Assembly (NCBI RefSeq): GCF_950295315.1
Contig: NC_080171.1
Coordinates: 32,852,361 to 32,916,360, forward strand
DNA: 64,000 nucleotides
Direction of reading: 5' to 3'
Source of the DNA: Erinaceus europaeus
Lineage: Eukaryota > Chordata > Mammalia > Eulipotyphla > Erinaceidae
Part shown: piece by piece, positions 11,148-22,039 of the stretch
Layout: each line of letters begins with the position of its first letter
Position numbering within the stretch: the first letter of the stretch is position 1
Notes under the pieces: model-generated
Told to the model about the DNA's origin: nothing
What the model saw: only the letters and a program-made list of their open reading frames with translations
Databases searched by the model: none
Program-made: the position numbers and the translations under genes

Positions 11148-11352
11148 GAAAAAAAAGAAGAAAAAGAAGGAGGAGGAGGGGGAGGAGGAGGAGGAGGAAG
11201 AAGAAGAGAAGAAGAAGAAGAAGGAGGAGGAGGAGGAGGAAGAGGAGGAGGAGGAGGAGGAGAAGAAGGAGAAGAAGATGAAGAAGAAGAAGAAGAAGAA
11301 GAAGAAGAAGAAGAAGAAGAAAAAAAAGAAGAAGAAGAAGAAGAAGGAGAAA
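11148..11352. repeat. 205-bp homopurine tract, (GAA/GGA)n
   Basis: The plus strand is purine-only apart from one T at 11279. The left half is GGA-rich and the right half GAA-rich. Long glutamate/glycine or serine/proline frames here are low-complexity artefacts. Confidence 0.98.
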
Positions 11353-11459
11353 TAGTATCTGAAATAGTGTTCTGCACTAGAAAATTAACTACAGGAAGGT
11401 ATGACCTTGGCTATCACTAAATTGCTAAGACCTATTTCCATATCATATTTTTAAATGAT

Positions 11460-11660
11460 TTATTTTATGGAAGTGGTGGAAACTTGTGCCTGTGCTATTT
11501 ATTTGCTTTGAGTCACATTGACCACTCAGACACACAGAGGGAGAAATATCACAACGCTTGGTGCCATAGCAGCTGGCATGTGGTTCTAGTGCTCCAACAC
11601 TTGTGTTTGGCAGATTACTTGTCACCAGATACATTACCCAGTAAGCTATCTCTGGTCCTA
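11460..11660 (-). mobile_element. Diverged SINE (type F)
   Basis: CAGACACACAGAGGGAGAAATATCAC followed by a head ending GTAAGCTATCTCTGGTCC in complement orientation. The limits are approximate. Confidence 0.5.
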
Positions 11661-12498
11661 TTTTTACAAAGATTGTTTAGTTCAACTGGGATACTTTGAT
11701 AAGGAAATTCACAATTTCTTAGCATTAACTATAAATAAAAGTTTCCATTGATTCATCTTTCAAATAGCTGGAGTGGCCTCATAGAGATGGATCTGAAGAG
11801 TTCTGTGTAATGTCTGAGCTGGGTTTTAGCTGAACATTATAGAAATTTGATTTAGAAAAGGCCTTTTGTTTCAGTTATATATAACCATCTTCTTATGCAG
11901 ACAACAAAATTAAGAGCTAGAAACCATCCAAAGGCCCAAGACTTGGCATATAGTTTTCCAGGTGGTTTAAGTAGAAATTACTGGGCTAGAGATAGAATCT
12001 AGTCTTTACTACACAATTTAATTCTAGTCACATGTAACTGTTATGTGTCAAAAACAGCTCTCTGTTGAGTGTAAATAGTCATAGGATATCCAAAGGCTGT
12101 TTTCATTCATTCCATTTATATGAAGTATGTGTCCAAGATATTTGAAAGCTATAGATGCAAGTAAGTGCCCAATCTTTGTGAGAGCTCTGATCAAAATCTG
12201 TGTCATGTCTGAGAAAAGGCAGTGGAAAAAGAACATGTTTGAATGGGGAGCCAGATCAGATGTCCTAGCTTGATATTCTCAGCTGGACAATAGTAATAGT
12301 AATCACCCCCCATGCTTTATAAAATTGTTATGATGACTAGCTAATATGATGAGGAAGGTAAATATACTTTGTAGAGAGTCATATAAAGAGTACATTTGCT
12401 GACAAATAAAGCAAAACACTTCAAGCTACTAAGTAAAGCATGGTTAAAATTATATATATATATGTATAATTTTTCTCTTTGAAATTTTGACTTAAGAG
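11661..12498. other. Unassigned DNA
   Basis: No gene recognised; a short (AT)n run lies near 12451-12464. Confidence 0.4.
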
Positions 12499-12670
12499 GA
12501 GGGGAGCAAAAGATAGCTCACCGACAGGGTGCACACTTTACCATGCACTTGGACCTACATTTGAATTCCCAGCCATATGGAAACAACAGGAAGTGGGGGT
12601 TTCACCAGTGGTAGAATGGTGCTATAGTGTCTTTAACCCTCTACACAAGGAAAAAAAAAAAGACAACACA
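12499..12670 (+). mobile_element. Diverged tRNA-like SINE
   Basis: AGATAGCTCACCGACAGGG resembles an A-box head, with TTTGAATTCCC in the B-box place and an A tail at 12651-12661. Confidence 0.4.
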
Positions 12671-14841
12671 GTTTAAGTTAATGAAGATAGACACTTAAGG
12701 TCACATCTTGTATTAATCCATTATTTGATAGGTCAGAATGGATAAACAAAACAGACTGAGGTAGGGGTTGAGGGCATGTCAAAGTATAGGGGAATGATTG
12801 ATAATTGGCTATGTGATTTTCTTTGGAAGTGATGAAATATTTGGGCAAAGAGGGTGGTTTCTCAGTCCTATGAATGTACCAAAAGTCCTGTATGTTTCAC
12901 TTTAGAATGATGAATCTTGTGTTGTAAAAATAAAAAAAAGGGTGTTGGGGAGAGGAAGATGTGAGAAAGGTGTCATGCCAGCAGAGCTTGTCCAGATGGT
13001 TTTGTAAATGAAATCTCAGACTAATGGGCTCCTTTATAAAAACATGCTTGTAAAGTTTACTTTCAGTTGTGGTTAGTGTTTGACTATCTCTATGAAACCA
13101 AGCCCAGCACATTCTGTCCACACCATGCCTTTGGTTAGTTTCCAAGGATAACACTTTCAGGGGACTCCACAGATGCTAAGACAAATGCCCTCTGCCCTCT
13201 GGGGCCCTCAAATTCTACTAACTAGTTGCAATGGGAGCTATTTAAGACAAGAAATTTGGGGAGGAAAGTGCAGTTTCATTAGTGCTCTTTCGTCTAGTTT
13301 TGACGATTTACCACTGCTAAAAATTACACTTTAACTTGAATGGTTTCAGATGCTGGGGCTTTTTCCCCCCACATAGTTGGCAAATCTTGACTCTTGTGTG
13401 CTTAACTTTCCTCAGTGGATCTCTTCTGTGAACTTCAAAGAAAACTGCTGCTTCATGGTATCAATTTTCTCTCTGTAGGACATTGCCGTCTGATCTTAGC
13501 AAGAGTCCTGCTTCTTTTCCAAACCTATGGAGTATTTTCAAAGGCTGCCAATTAATATTGGGAGGATTTTTTGCCTAAATGAGCAGGACTGATATTAAGA
13601 AATGATTAGACAAGTTATCAACATGTTTATATTTTGTGCATATGTAATGGAGTATTATTTACATGAATTGAGGTGCACAATTTCAAAGAATGACTTACTT
13701 GATATTTTTCATAAATCATTTGCCATAGTGGAGGAAATTTTAGCTATATAAAATAAAAATGTATATAATTTATAATGAATACAAACACAAAATGGGCGTG
13801 TAATACACTTTTCTATGTATTCATCCAACTAATTATATGATATTTAAATAAAACTAACCAAGTTACTCTCATATTAGTGTTTGTGCCATATTTTTCATGG
13901 AATATATGTAAATTAGAACATTCTTCCATAAACTGAGCCACATTTTGGCACCTTACAACTTCATTGATTAACCTGGGATGTGCCACTTGGGAACAGACAG
14001 GCTAAGTCAAATGTCAAATGTCATGTCATTCACATGACAGATTTTAAAGAGGCAGCTCAATGCTTTCCCATTTATTTTAATCTCACTATACACAATTCTT
14101 TCAACAGACTCTTAATTGTGAAAATTAAAGTTCCATAGTTATCCTCTTATTTAGTATTTATGTATACTCATAAGTACTATGATTAATTATAAATTCCCTA
14201 TGAGAATCTAGTACTAAAAACTATATGCATCAGTCATATCAAAAGCCAACAAGTGAAAGAGATTATAATCATAGCCATTTTCCTTGACAATAAGCTTTTA
14301 TGAATGAACCAAGTTGACATTAGTATTTAATATGATTGTGTCTTGTCATTTATATTGGTTATGGAAACATTTTTTAACTATTGAATATAACTGTGAAGGT
14401 TAATTTTTGAGAGATTTAGAGATAGTTTAACAATATAAATCTATTTGAAGATACGGAGAGGGGAAATTTTACATTAATTGAATTCCTACACTTCACATGC
14501 CAATGTGACTGTCAATTTATACATTTACTTAAGATTTATTTTCTCTCACTGTTGATCTCAAAGGACAGGCCATTTATGAAATCTTCTTTGATCCCCTCTT
14601 CTCTGGCTTCCTTATACTTTGAAAGTACCTCTTTGATAGAGCTGATAAAACTATTATTCCCACACAGCTCCTTTATAGTACCTGTTTTGATGTAACTCAG
14701 TTCTCTTGTATGTTGAATGAATTGATGAATGCCAGTCATTCACCAGTACTTATCAAGTAACTATAAGAGGATATAACATGTTGCTAAGTGGAATCCCCTC
14801 AGCAAAACCTTAGAAGATCACAACTTTAAAACATGTAATTT
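12671..14841. other. Unassigned AT-rich DNA
   Basis: About 2.2 kb, the longest repeat-poor stretch of the left arm. No coding frame, RNA gene or known repeat seen. Confidence 0.4.
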
Positions 14842-15938
14842 TTTTGCACATGGTACTAGAACCAGAATTGACACATAAGCTAGTAGAATAGAATTTAGAG
14901 CCAAGAAATAAGCCCCCATGCCTATGGACAACTCATTTTTGACAAGGGGGGGGGGCAAAACATTAAACAGAGAAAGGACAGTCTCTTCAACAAATAGTGT
15001 TGGGAAAATTGGGTTGAAACCTGCAAATGAATAAAATTAAACCACCACATGTCAATATGCACAAAAATCAACTTCAAATAGATAAAGAACATGGACACTA
15101 GATCAGAAACTATTAAATACAGAGAAGAAACATTGGCAGAACACTTCGCATTCTAAGCTTCAAAGACTAAAGTTCAAAAGCAAAGAAAACAATAACAAAA
15201 ATAAATCACTGGGATTACATCAAACTGAAAAGTTTCTGTGCAGCTAAAACTACCATCACCCAAAGACAAAGAAACCCTACAGAGTGAGAGATCATCTTTT
15301 TAAAAATTATCTTTATTTATTGGCTAGAGACAGCCAGAAATTGAAAGAAAAGGAGAGATAGAGGGGAAGAGAGACACTAGCAGTACTGCTCACCATTTGA
15401 AAAACTTTCCCCCTGAAGGTGGGGACCAGAGTCTCAAGCCTGTGTGATACATATTGTAACACATGCACTCAACCAAGTACTCTACCACCTGACCCCAGTG
15501 AGAGAAGATCTTTATACAACATATTTCAAACAAAGGGCTAATAACAAAAATAGAGAAATAATTCAGTAAACTTAGCAACTAAAAAAAAATAACAATAAAG
15601 TGGGCAGAGGACATGCATAGACAGTTCTACAAAAAAGAGATGTGCATGGCCACAGACATATGCAGAAATGCTCTAATTCACTCATCACCAAGGAAATACA
15701 GATTAAAACCACACTGAGATAGCACCTCACACCTGTAAGAATGGCCTTCATCAACAAAACAGGAGCAGACAAATGTTGGAATGGATGTGGAGAGAAAGGA
15801 ACTCTAATACATTGCTGGTGGGAATGCAAAATGGTACAACCATTATGGAGAATCCTTAAGTAAATACAGATGGAAATATCTTACAACCCAGCAATCCCAT
15901 TCCTAGGCATTTATCTAAAAGAGATACTATCACTAATT
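14842..15938 (+). mobile_element. L1 fragment: ORF2 C-terminal region
   Basis: The plus strand carries decayed but familiar L1 ORF2 text: AACAAATAGTGTTGGGAAAA, GCTAAAACTACCATCACC, AAAACCACACTGAGATAGCA, ACATTGCTGGTGGGAATG, ending at AAGAGATACTATCACTAATT where ERV-B enters. The L1 resumes at about 27735 (GGATGAAGGGATATATGCAC). A minus-strand SINE splits it at 15300-15496. It is non-coding now. Confidence 0.85.
15300..15496 (-). mobile_element. SINE (type B) inside the L1
   Basis: Flanked by an imperfect duplication, AGTGAGAGATCATCTTT (15283-15299) and AGTGAGAGAAGATCTTT (15497-15513). L1 text reads through once the SINE is removed. Confidence 0.9.
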
Positions 15939-16534
15939 TGCTGGACTAACGTGGGGATGCCTCTTCTTGGGCATGTATTCTCTGGGTTGGAGAGAATGTG
16001 ACCAGAGCCAGCCTGGACTGCTACTCACTCAGCAACGCTAGAGTGATGACCCAGGAACAGAGCTCGTGGTGGCGAGGCAATTTGATTCTCGATTGATCAG
16101 AGAGCCAAGGCTTTTAAAAGCTGAACCCGGAGGTGGCAAGTCAGAAATGGAAATGGCTAGAAAAGGCAAAATGGGTTGGGAGAGGTAGGAACTTCCTTAA
16201 CAACTATTGTGAGGGTTTTAACTGGTAGGATTAATAATACTCTGGAGACAGGGAGGGTCTTGAGGGTAAAAAGAAGGTAGATCATAGGAATGGAATCGGT
16301 GGGGATGTTTCAGGCAAAATAATGATTATGTAGACAATAAGGGAGCAGACCATAGTAGCAGGAATGCAGAGAGCTCTGTGAGGCAGGGAGTCTGATAAGA
16401 CGAGGGCTTAAAGCCTTGGGGGCTTTTATCCCTCCTTGCTCAACCTCTCAATAGAGAGAGAGAGACTGACAGAATGGATGTCCCCTCAAGACAAGCCCTG
16501 CCAAGCTCAACCACATCCTCACAATTTCCCAATA
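15939..16534 (-). mobile_element. 3' LTR of ERV-B (type LTR2)
   Basis: Runs on the minus strand from TATTGGGAAATTG (16534) to CCAGCA (15939), 596 bp; the usual TG start is mutated to TA. It adjoins a polypurine tract on the internal side and L1 on the outer side. A TTTTAAAAGC box at 16112-16121 may be the promoter TATA. U3 (about 16350-16534) is homologous to 17401-17592 inside ERV-A. Confidence 0.8.
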
Positions 16535-16551
16535 TCTCCCCTTTTCTTTTT
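16535..16551 (-). other. Polypurine tract of ERV-B
   Basis: On the minus strand AAAAAGAAAAGGGGAGA directly precedes the LTR. This is the usual plus-strand primer position. Confidence 0.9.
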
Positions 16552-16919
16552 ATCTAGTGGCCATATTTAAATGGGTCAATGTCTGTAAAAGACTCCATTT
16601 CTGTCAGAGGAATAGCAGTGTAGGGGTGAACAGAAACCTTTTAGGCAGAAACCTGAATTATATCCTGCATGCATTTTAAGGAACTGAGTAAGACAGAGAG
16701 CGACAAGTAGGAGAGCAGCAAGAGCCAGTGTGAGGCTGAGGGGAGCCCTGGTGGGGCTAGGGGGCTGACTGAGAGGCGGAGGAGAGGGGGCCTGAAAGGC
16801 GAGATTGGTGATCTTGTATTGCGGAGTCCTGAGCCAATTGGCTGCGAAGTCCATGGACTGCTGCAGTTGGTCCTCGAGAAGTCCATCAGTGTAAAGGGAG
16901 TGTCCAAGAGCTCCACCAG
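16552..16919 (-). pseudogene. Hydrophobic C-terminal frame, ERV-B 3' region
   Basis: On the minus strand an open frame runs to a stop at 16576, about 40 bases before the polypurine tract. It contains LEDQLQQSMDFAANWL, a proline-rich spacer and a hydrophobic segment rich in L and A (LTLALAALLLVALCLTQFL) followed by a basic residue. Its place, just upstream of the 3' LTR, is where retroviruses keep the end of env, and the hydrophobic run could be an old transmembrane anchor. No other env hallmark is convincing. The frame is interrupted upstream by the ERV-A insertion. Confidence 0.35.
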
Positions 16920-16925
16920 CAAGTC

Positions 16926-17383
16926 TGCCAGGATAGCCTGAGGGTACTTCTTCCCGAGCTAGTGCTCTCTGGCTTGGAGAGAACTCAACTGGAGCCGATC
17001 TAGGCTGCTGCGTGGGAGAGGGATCAGGAACTTGTGCCACACCAACTTTGCAGGAGATACACTCTGGAACTCTCGGAGCCGGAAAGCAATTTCCAAGTGT
17101 CTTTAATCAGAAGAGCAGCTGTTTTTATACTCTCCAAGTAGGGTGGAAACAGGATGTGATATAGAGAGGGTGGAGAGAAAAGTGACTGGTGAAAATCAGA
17201 GTGTGACAAGGAGGGGGCGGAACAGGTGAGAATCCTATCACTGAACCACCAATGCCCTGGAGGGAGTGCTTTATGTAAATGTAAAAGTGATTTATGTAAA
17301 TAGACCAAAGCTTTGGATCAGTAAATCCCTATATAGGCATATGGTTAAGCAGAAGCCAGGGGGAGGTGGCATACTACCCAACA
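16926..17383 (-). mobile_element. 3' LTR of ERV-A (type LTR1)
   Basis: 458 bp, TGTTGGG start (17383) and TGGCA end (16926) on the minus strand. TATAAAA is the complement of 17123-17129 and ATTAAA the complement of 17102-17107, only about 16 bp downstream. The poly(A) signal therefore sits before the likely cap site, implying a short R region. U3 has two ATTTACATAAA units (near 17270-17300). A frame of about 90 codons stays open across the LTR. Confidence 0.95.
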
Positions 17384-17400
17384 TCTCCCCCTTTCTTTTT
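17384..17400 (-). other. Polypurine tract of ERV-A
   Basis: AAAAAGAAAGGGGGAGA on the minus strand, abutting the 3' LTR. The same tract precedes LTR1 in ERV-D. Confidence 0.95.
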
Positions 17401-17592
17401 AACTATTTGCCATAGTATCAGGAGTGCGGGGCACTTTGTGAGGCAGGAAGACTGATAAGAGGCACACCTTTTTTGGGGTTCTACTGTCCCTCCTTTCTCA
17501 ACCTCTCCATGGAGAGAGAGACTAACAGGATTGACACAGCCCTCAGGCTCAAGCCCTTCCAAGCTCAACCATATCCTCACAATTCCCCAACA
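17401..17592 (-). mobile_element. LTR2-derived U3 piece inside ERV-A
   Basis: 192 bp homologous to the start of LTR2 at 16350-16534: both begin (minus strand) with GGGRAATTGTGAGGAT, share GGTTGAGCTTGG and CTGCCTCACA, and lose similarity after CTACTATGG/ATACTATGG. A worn purine tract (17593-17602) precedes it, as it would a real LTR. The piece is thus a relic LTR start captured inside the internal region. ERV-D has the same arrangement. Confidence 0.8.
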
Positions 17593-17602
17593 TCTTCCTC
17601 TT

Positions 17603-19257
17603 ACTTAATGGCCATATGTAACTGGGTCAATGTCTGTAAAAGGCTTCATCTCTGTCAGGGGAATAGCAGTGTAGGGGTGAACAGAAACCTGTTGGGAAGA
17701 AAGCAGAATGATAGTGTGTAAGTGTCTTCAAAAAGAACTAGCACAAGACAGGGAGGGATAAGTAAGAGTAGCAAGAGACAGAGTGAGCCTGATGGGTGGA
17801 GGAGTGGGGGCCTGATAAGCCGAGGGGCTAGAGGGGTGATCTGGCATTGCAAAATCCCAAGTCAGCTGGTGGAAAGTTCTATGAACTGCTACAGTCATTC
17901 TTCAAGAAGTCCAGCAGTATAAAAGGAGTGTCCAGCAAGTTCTATAGAAGCATCAGTCCAATGTCAACGGCCAGGAAATAAATGCCACACATCTATCTTG
18001 ATGGAGGAGGACAGCCACTGGAACTTTTCTTCTCTGTAGAGAGTGACCTGGAACCGCCAAAACATGGTGGGCGAAACAGAAGCAGGAAGAGCAGACACCG
18101 ATGGTTGAGAGAAAGGCAGTAGGAAAGTCTTGTCCTTTGGAGTCTGTGAATCAGGTTCTCCAGATCGTGTCAGGTCTCATCATGGGTTTCGGGGGATGGT
18201 TGTAATTGTGGGTGATGTCAGAGGTCAGGGGTCCAAGATGGATTTCTGGGGATTCTATATGAGCAGATGCTTCTTTATGTGAAGGCTTGTCATAGCTGTA
18301 GTCAATTACTTATGAAAAAAACTGTAACAAATTAGAAGTTTACTACAATTTATAACTCAATGATTGTAATTGGTTTAGGTATCTTTATAATTTCGTGTAA
18401 AGGTCATCTTATGTGACCTCATGTAGCAGTCTTTATATAGCAAAATTTTCATACCGAATTTAAGTCACATATATTGATTCTTAACTATTTTTATATTGGG
18501 TTTTTAAGCAAACTCAGGTTACTAGAGTTAACACATTTTAGTGACAATTTTTTTTTGTACATTTACAATATCGGATTGATGCCAAATTTGTTGTGGATTA
18601 ATTTCCACAAGATAGTTTACAGGACATTTTTGGGGGCCCTCCAAAAATGTCCTGTATAGAGGATTTGTATTTTAACTTAGGAGATGATGAATTGTCACAT
18701 TGAATATTTAGAGTTTTACCTTAAACACTCAGTTACTTAAATGAATTGATTTTACCTCTTCTCGTAAAAATGTAGCTTCGAAGTTACAATTTAACTGTTA
18801 AGTTAATTTTTACCAAACTTGAAACACGCATATTAAACATATAGTTTATAACACACAGGAGAAGAAAACCTTGTATATAAGACATATCATTTCAAATGTG
18901 AATTTAGATCTACTGTCATAGTTGAACCATCTTTACTCACACAGTTTAAGACTAAACATCTCATATTGGTATCAAAACTTAAAAAAGAAATCAAAAGGGA
19001 GAATGAACAATTTTTGGACTGTTTCTGGACGTCTCCAGAAACCATGGCTGCATCCAGCAGTTTTATATAAAGTCAGTTAACTTTCAGAGTACTCTGAGCA
19101 CAATGGGTCATACAAAAATTTTGGTCACTCAACTCACTCAATTTTTTTTTTCACTCACTCACAAAACACAACTGGCCAGTCATAGCATAAGACATTCATT
19201 TGTGGGGGGGGAAGAGTTCTGTGAATCAGATTTTTTTTTTGATTCTGCCATGCTGTA
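17603..19257 (-). other. ERV-A non-coding 3' region (where env would be)
   Basis: About 1.65 kb between the pol stop and the old polypurine tract. Pieces are shared with ERV-B (23854-24960, 16552-16919) and ERV-C (54.3-55.6 kb), so it belongs to the element. No env frame survives; a worn hydrophobic stretch corresponding to the ERV-B segment lies at about 17700-17830. Confidence 0.7.
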
Positions 19258-21400
19258 TTATGGATCCTGGGGTGCATCCTGTAGCCAGTCCTCTTGCAGC
19301 CAGTCTTCTTGCAGTGTTTCTTGTTCTTCAGGGATATCAGCGCCATCATGTGGGTACTGCCAGACATGGTGGGCAGGAACCCAAACAGGCTTGGAGTAAT
19401 TTTGTGGAAAAATACATACGAACCCCTCCCCATAGTCAACAGGGGGTCAGGTCCTTTCCAAATTTTATCAAGTGGGTCTTTCCATTTGACTTTACTAGCT
19501 GGGAGGGTGGGTGGTGTTTGATTAGACCTGCACAGGAGGAACATGTAGCAAGAATACGTTTTAACTGTGGCAGAGGAATATCAGGAAATCGAGCTCGAAG
19601 ACCTTTAAGATTAACATGGGTTAGGGAATGAAAGTCAGCAGGATTAGAGACAGAGGCTAGGAGAATTCCTGTGGAGGCAAGGTGGTCAGCTGCAGCATTC
19701 CCTTCGGACAGGGGACCAGGAAGAGGGCTGTGGGAACGTAGGTGCTGAACATACAGTGGATGGGTTCGAGAACAGAGCATAGAGGCAATTTGAATTAAAA
19801 GAGAAGAAAGTGGGTTGTCATCAACTCTTACATAAGATCGAGCAAGCCATGGAAGTAAGTTAACAGTATACACACTGTCAGAAAAAAGGTTAAAGGATTC
19901 TGGTACAGCTTTTAATGCAAGGAAAACAGCATAAATTTCTTTGTACTGAGGAGAATTGTCAGGAAGTTCAGTAAAGAGAGGTTTGGGGTATTGCTGGTCT
20001 GGATAATATATAAGGGCAGCAGCTCCTTTTTTTCCACCATCAGTGAACACTGTAGGAGCAGAGGGGATGGGATCTCGAGAGAAAAGTTTAGGTACTAGTA
20101 GAGGCAACAGAGGTAAAGAAGCTATCAAATTATTAGAGGGAAAATGATTATCTAATTGTCCTGGAAAACCCATTAAACTTATGACAAAACAAGAATGGTG
20201 GCGTATGAGCCATTCTGTATCAGTGAGAGAAAAGGGAAGAATGATTGAATCTGGTTCCCTTCCTAAGACCTGAACCGATCTATTTCTTCCTTGGCGAACC
20301 ATAAATGCTAAGGCATCAATCTCGGTAAGGAGTCTTGGAGCTCCGCCTACTGGCGTATGAAGCCATTCGAGAACGCCATGTTTCTGCCACAATGCCCCCA
20401 CTACCGTGGGGGTGGAGTTAAAGATTAGAAGATTTACTGGAGAGGAGGGGGAGAACTGAATGAGGTGCATGTCCTGGAGAGCCTGGTTAACTTTTTCCAG
20501 AGCCAAGGATGCTTCGGGGGTTAACATACGCTTTGAGGAGGGCTGTTTGTTTCCTTTTAACAGATCGAACAGTGGTTGCAGGCAGCTCGTAGGCAGATAA
20601 AGATACTGCCTAAGCCTATTCAAATTTCCAAGAAAACTTTGTAAAGAAGCAAGAGTGAGATTAGAAGGAAAAGTAACACAAGGTTTTAAAGGACGAATCT
20701 GCGTTAGGGAAATCTCTGAGCCTAAGAAAGATATTGGAGGGATTAGCTGTATCTTCTCAGGAGCTACATTAAGTCCACTTCTCTTTAAGGCAGGGATTAG
20801 AAAATCACGTAGGGCGGAGAGATCTGTATCTAATTCTCCCCATATTAACACATCATCCATATAATGAAAAACCTTAAGGCCCTTATGAATATATGGAAAA
20901 AGGGCAGATTTAACAACCTCTTGACAAATAGTAGGACTATTAGCCATGCCCTGGGGCAGTACCACCCATTCAAATCTATCAGCAGGGCTGGCATTATTAA
21001 TAGAAGGAACAGAGAAAGCAAAACGTTTACAATCTTGTGGGTGTAAGGGAATAGAGAAAAAACAATACTGTATATCAATAGCTATGATAGGAATTCCTGT
21101 GGGAATTGCAGAAGCAAGAGGCAAACCCCTTTGGGGGGAGCCCCAAACCTGCATGGTTTTATTAACTGCACGAAGATCTTGGAGGAGGCGCCATTTTCCT
21201 GAGCGCTTTTTAATCACAAAGACTGGAGTATTTCATGGGCTCCGAGAATGACGAATGTGTCCCAAAAATAACTGCTCTTGGACGAGTTCTTTTAAAATTT
21301 CTAGCTTCTCCCTAGGCAAAGGCCACTGTTCCACCCAGACAGGCTCATTAGAAAGCCAATCTAAGCGGGGAGTTCTGTTACAAACAGTGGCAGTTAGTAT
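19258..21400 (-). pseudogene. pol: ERV-A pol: RT, RNase H, broken integrase
   Basis: The main open stretch is 21217-19436 (593 codons), with RT reading on upstream to about 21400, overlapping pro as in a -1 frameshift design. RT motifs: VIKKRSGKWRLLQDLRAVN at the start, LPQGMANSPT and the catalytic YMDD. RNase H shows FTDGG, KEIYAV, SDS and GNAAADHLAS. Integrase keeps its zinc site (HSLTH, CSSC) but then jumps straight to its C-terminal part (KDPLDKIW), which runs in two other frames to a TAA at 19258-19260. An in-frame TGA at 21233-21235 falls just before VIKK. The element cannot make a complete Pol. Confidence 0.93.
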
Positions 21401-21770
21401 TGGGGGTGCTGGTTGGGTCTAGCAGTCTCACAGGAGTGAGTGTGGTGTCCTGCAGAGGTGTCTGAGGATATCACTACATCTAAAGATTCCAGCAAGTCTC
21501 TTCCCAATAAATTGGTGCTTATATCAGCTATTAAAGGTTGAAAGCGTCCAGTAGTCCCTTCTGGATCTTCCCACACAAGGGAATCTCGTGTGCGGAATGC
21601 CTGAGTCAATCCTCCAACACCATGTAAGCGTGGTCCTGGGAGGAGTTCCCAACTCTGGGGAACCTCTGCTTGTCTTAATATTGTCTTATCTGCTCCTGTG
21701 TCAATCAAACACTTAAAAGGAATATTACCAATCTTTACTGTCATAGTTGGGTGACCCCTTTCTAAAACAG
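21394..21770 (-). pseudogene. pro: ERV-A pro: aspartic protease
   Basis: The 116-codon frame 21744-21394 has the retropepsin active site LIDTGADKTIL, a GVGG flap and the closing NLLGRDLL. The likely N-terminal part lies in another frame just upstream (near 21757), so a one-base shift separates them; ERV-B has this junction in frame. The frame ends in the region overlapping RT, consistent with ribosomal frameshifting into pol. Confidence 0.88.
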
Positions 21771-22039
21771 GGGTGGTCCATAAAATCTCAGGCTCTGAAT
21801 TCGAGCTGTTCTCTTGCTCCAGCCGGTTATTTCTATGCTGGAAGTTCCCACATACCGCGGGTTCCTCCTTCTGCTCACCCTCTGTTATTGTTACTTAGCG
21901 TGGTGGGTGTAGCGATGGATTGGGTCCCAAGCTGGGCGTCTGTTTGTGGAAGAAGGGCACAGCACCAAGCGGGTGACCTGCTTCATTCCCTCTTGGGGGC
22001 GGGGCTAAGGGAAGCCCCATACCTAGCTTAAATCCCTGT

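Larger units (their letters stand above)
15939..16925 (-). mobile_element. ERV-B, 3' part (LTR2, PPT and end of internal region)
   Basis: Read on the minus strand this is the end of a class II provirus: internal 3' region (16920-16552), polypurine tract, then LTR2. It is contiguous with 23848-27734; ERV-A inserted between them, leaving CAAGTC at both edges (16920-16925 and 23848-23853). ERV-B therefore predates ERV-A. Its 5' LTR, primer site and gag are missing. Confidence 0.9.

Noticed and set aside
11118..11420. Long acidic (E/G) and S/P frames
   Set aside because: They are translations of the GAA/GGA tract.
19103..19631. Plus-strand frames of 98-143 codons over ERV-A pol
   Set aside because: Antisense shadows of the pol gene; they cross the integrase deletion join and carry no known domain.
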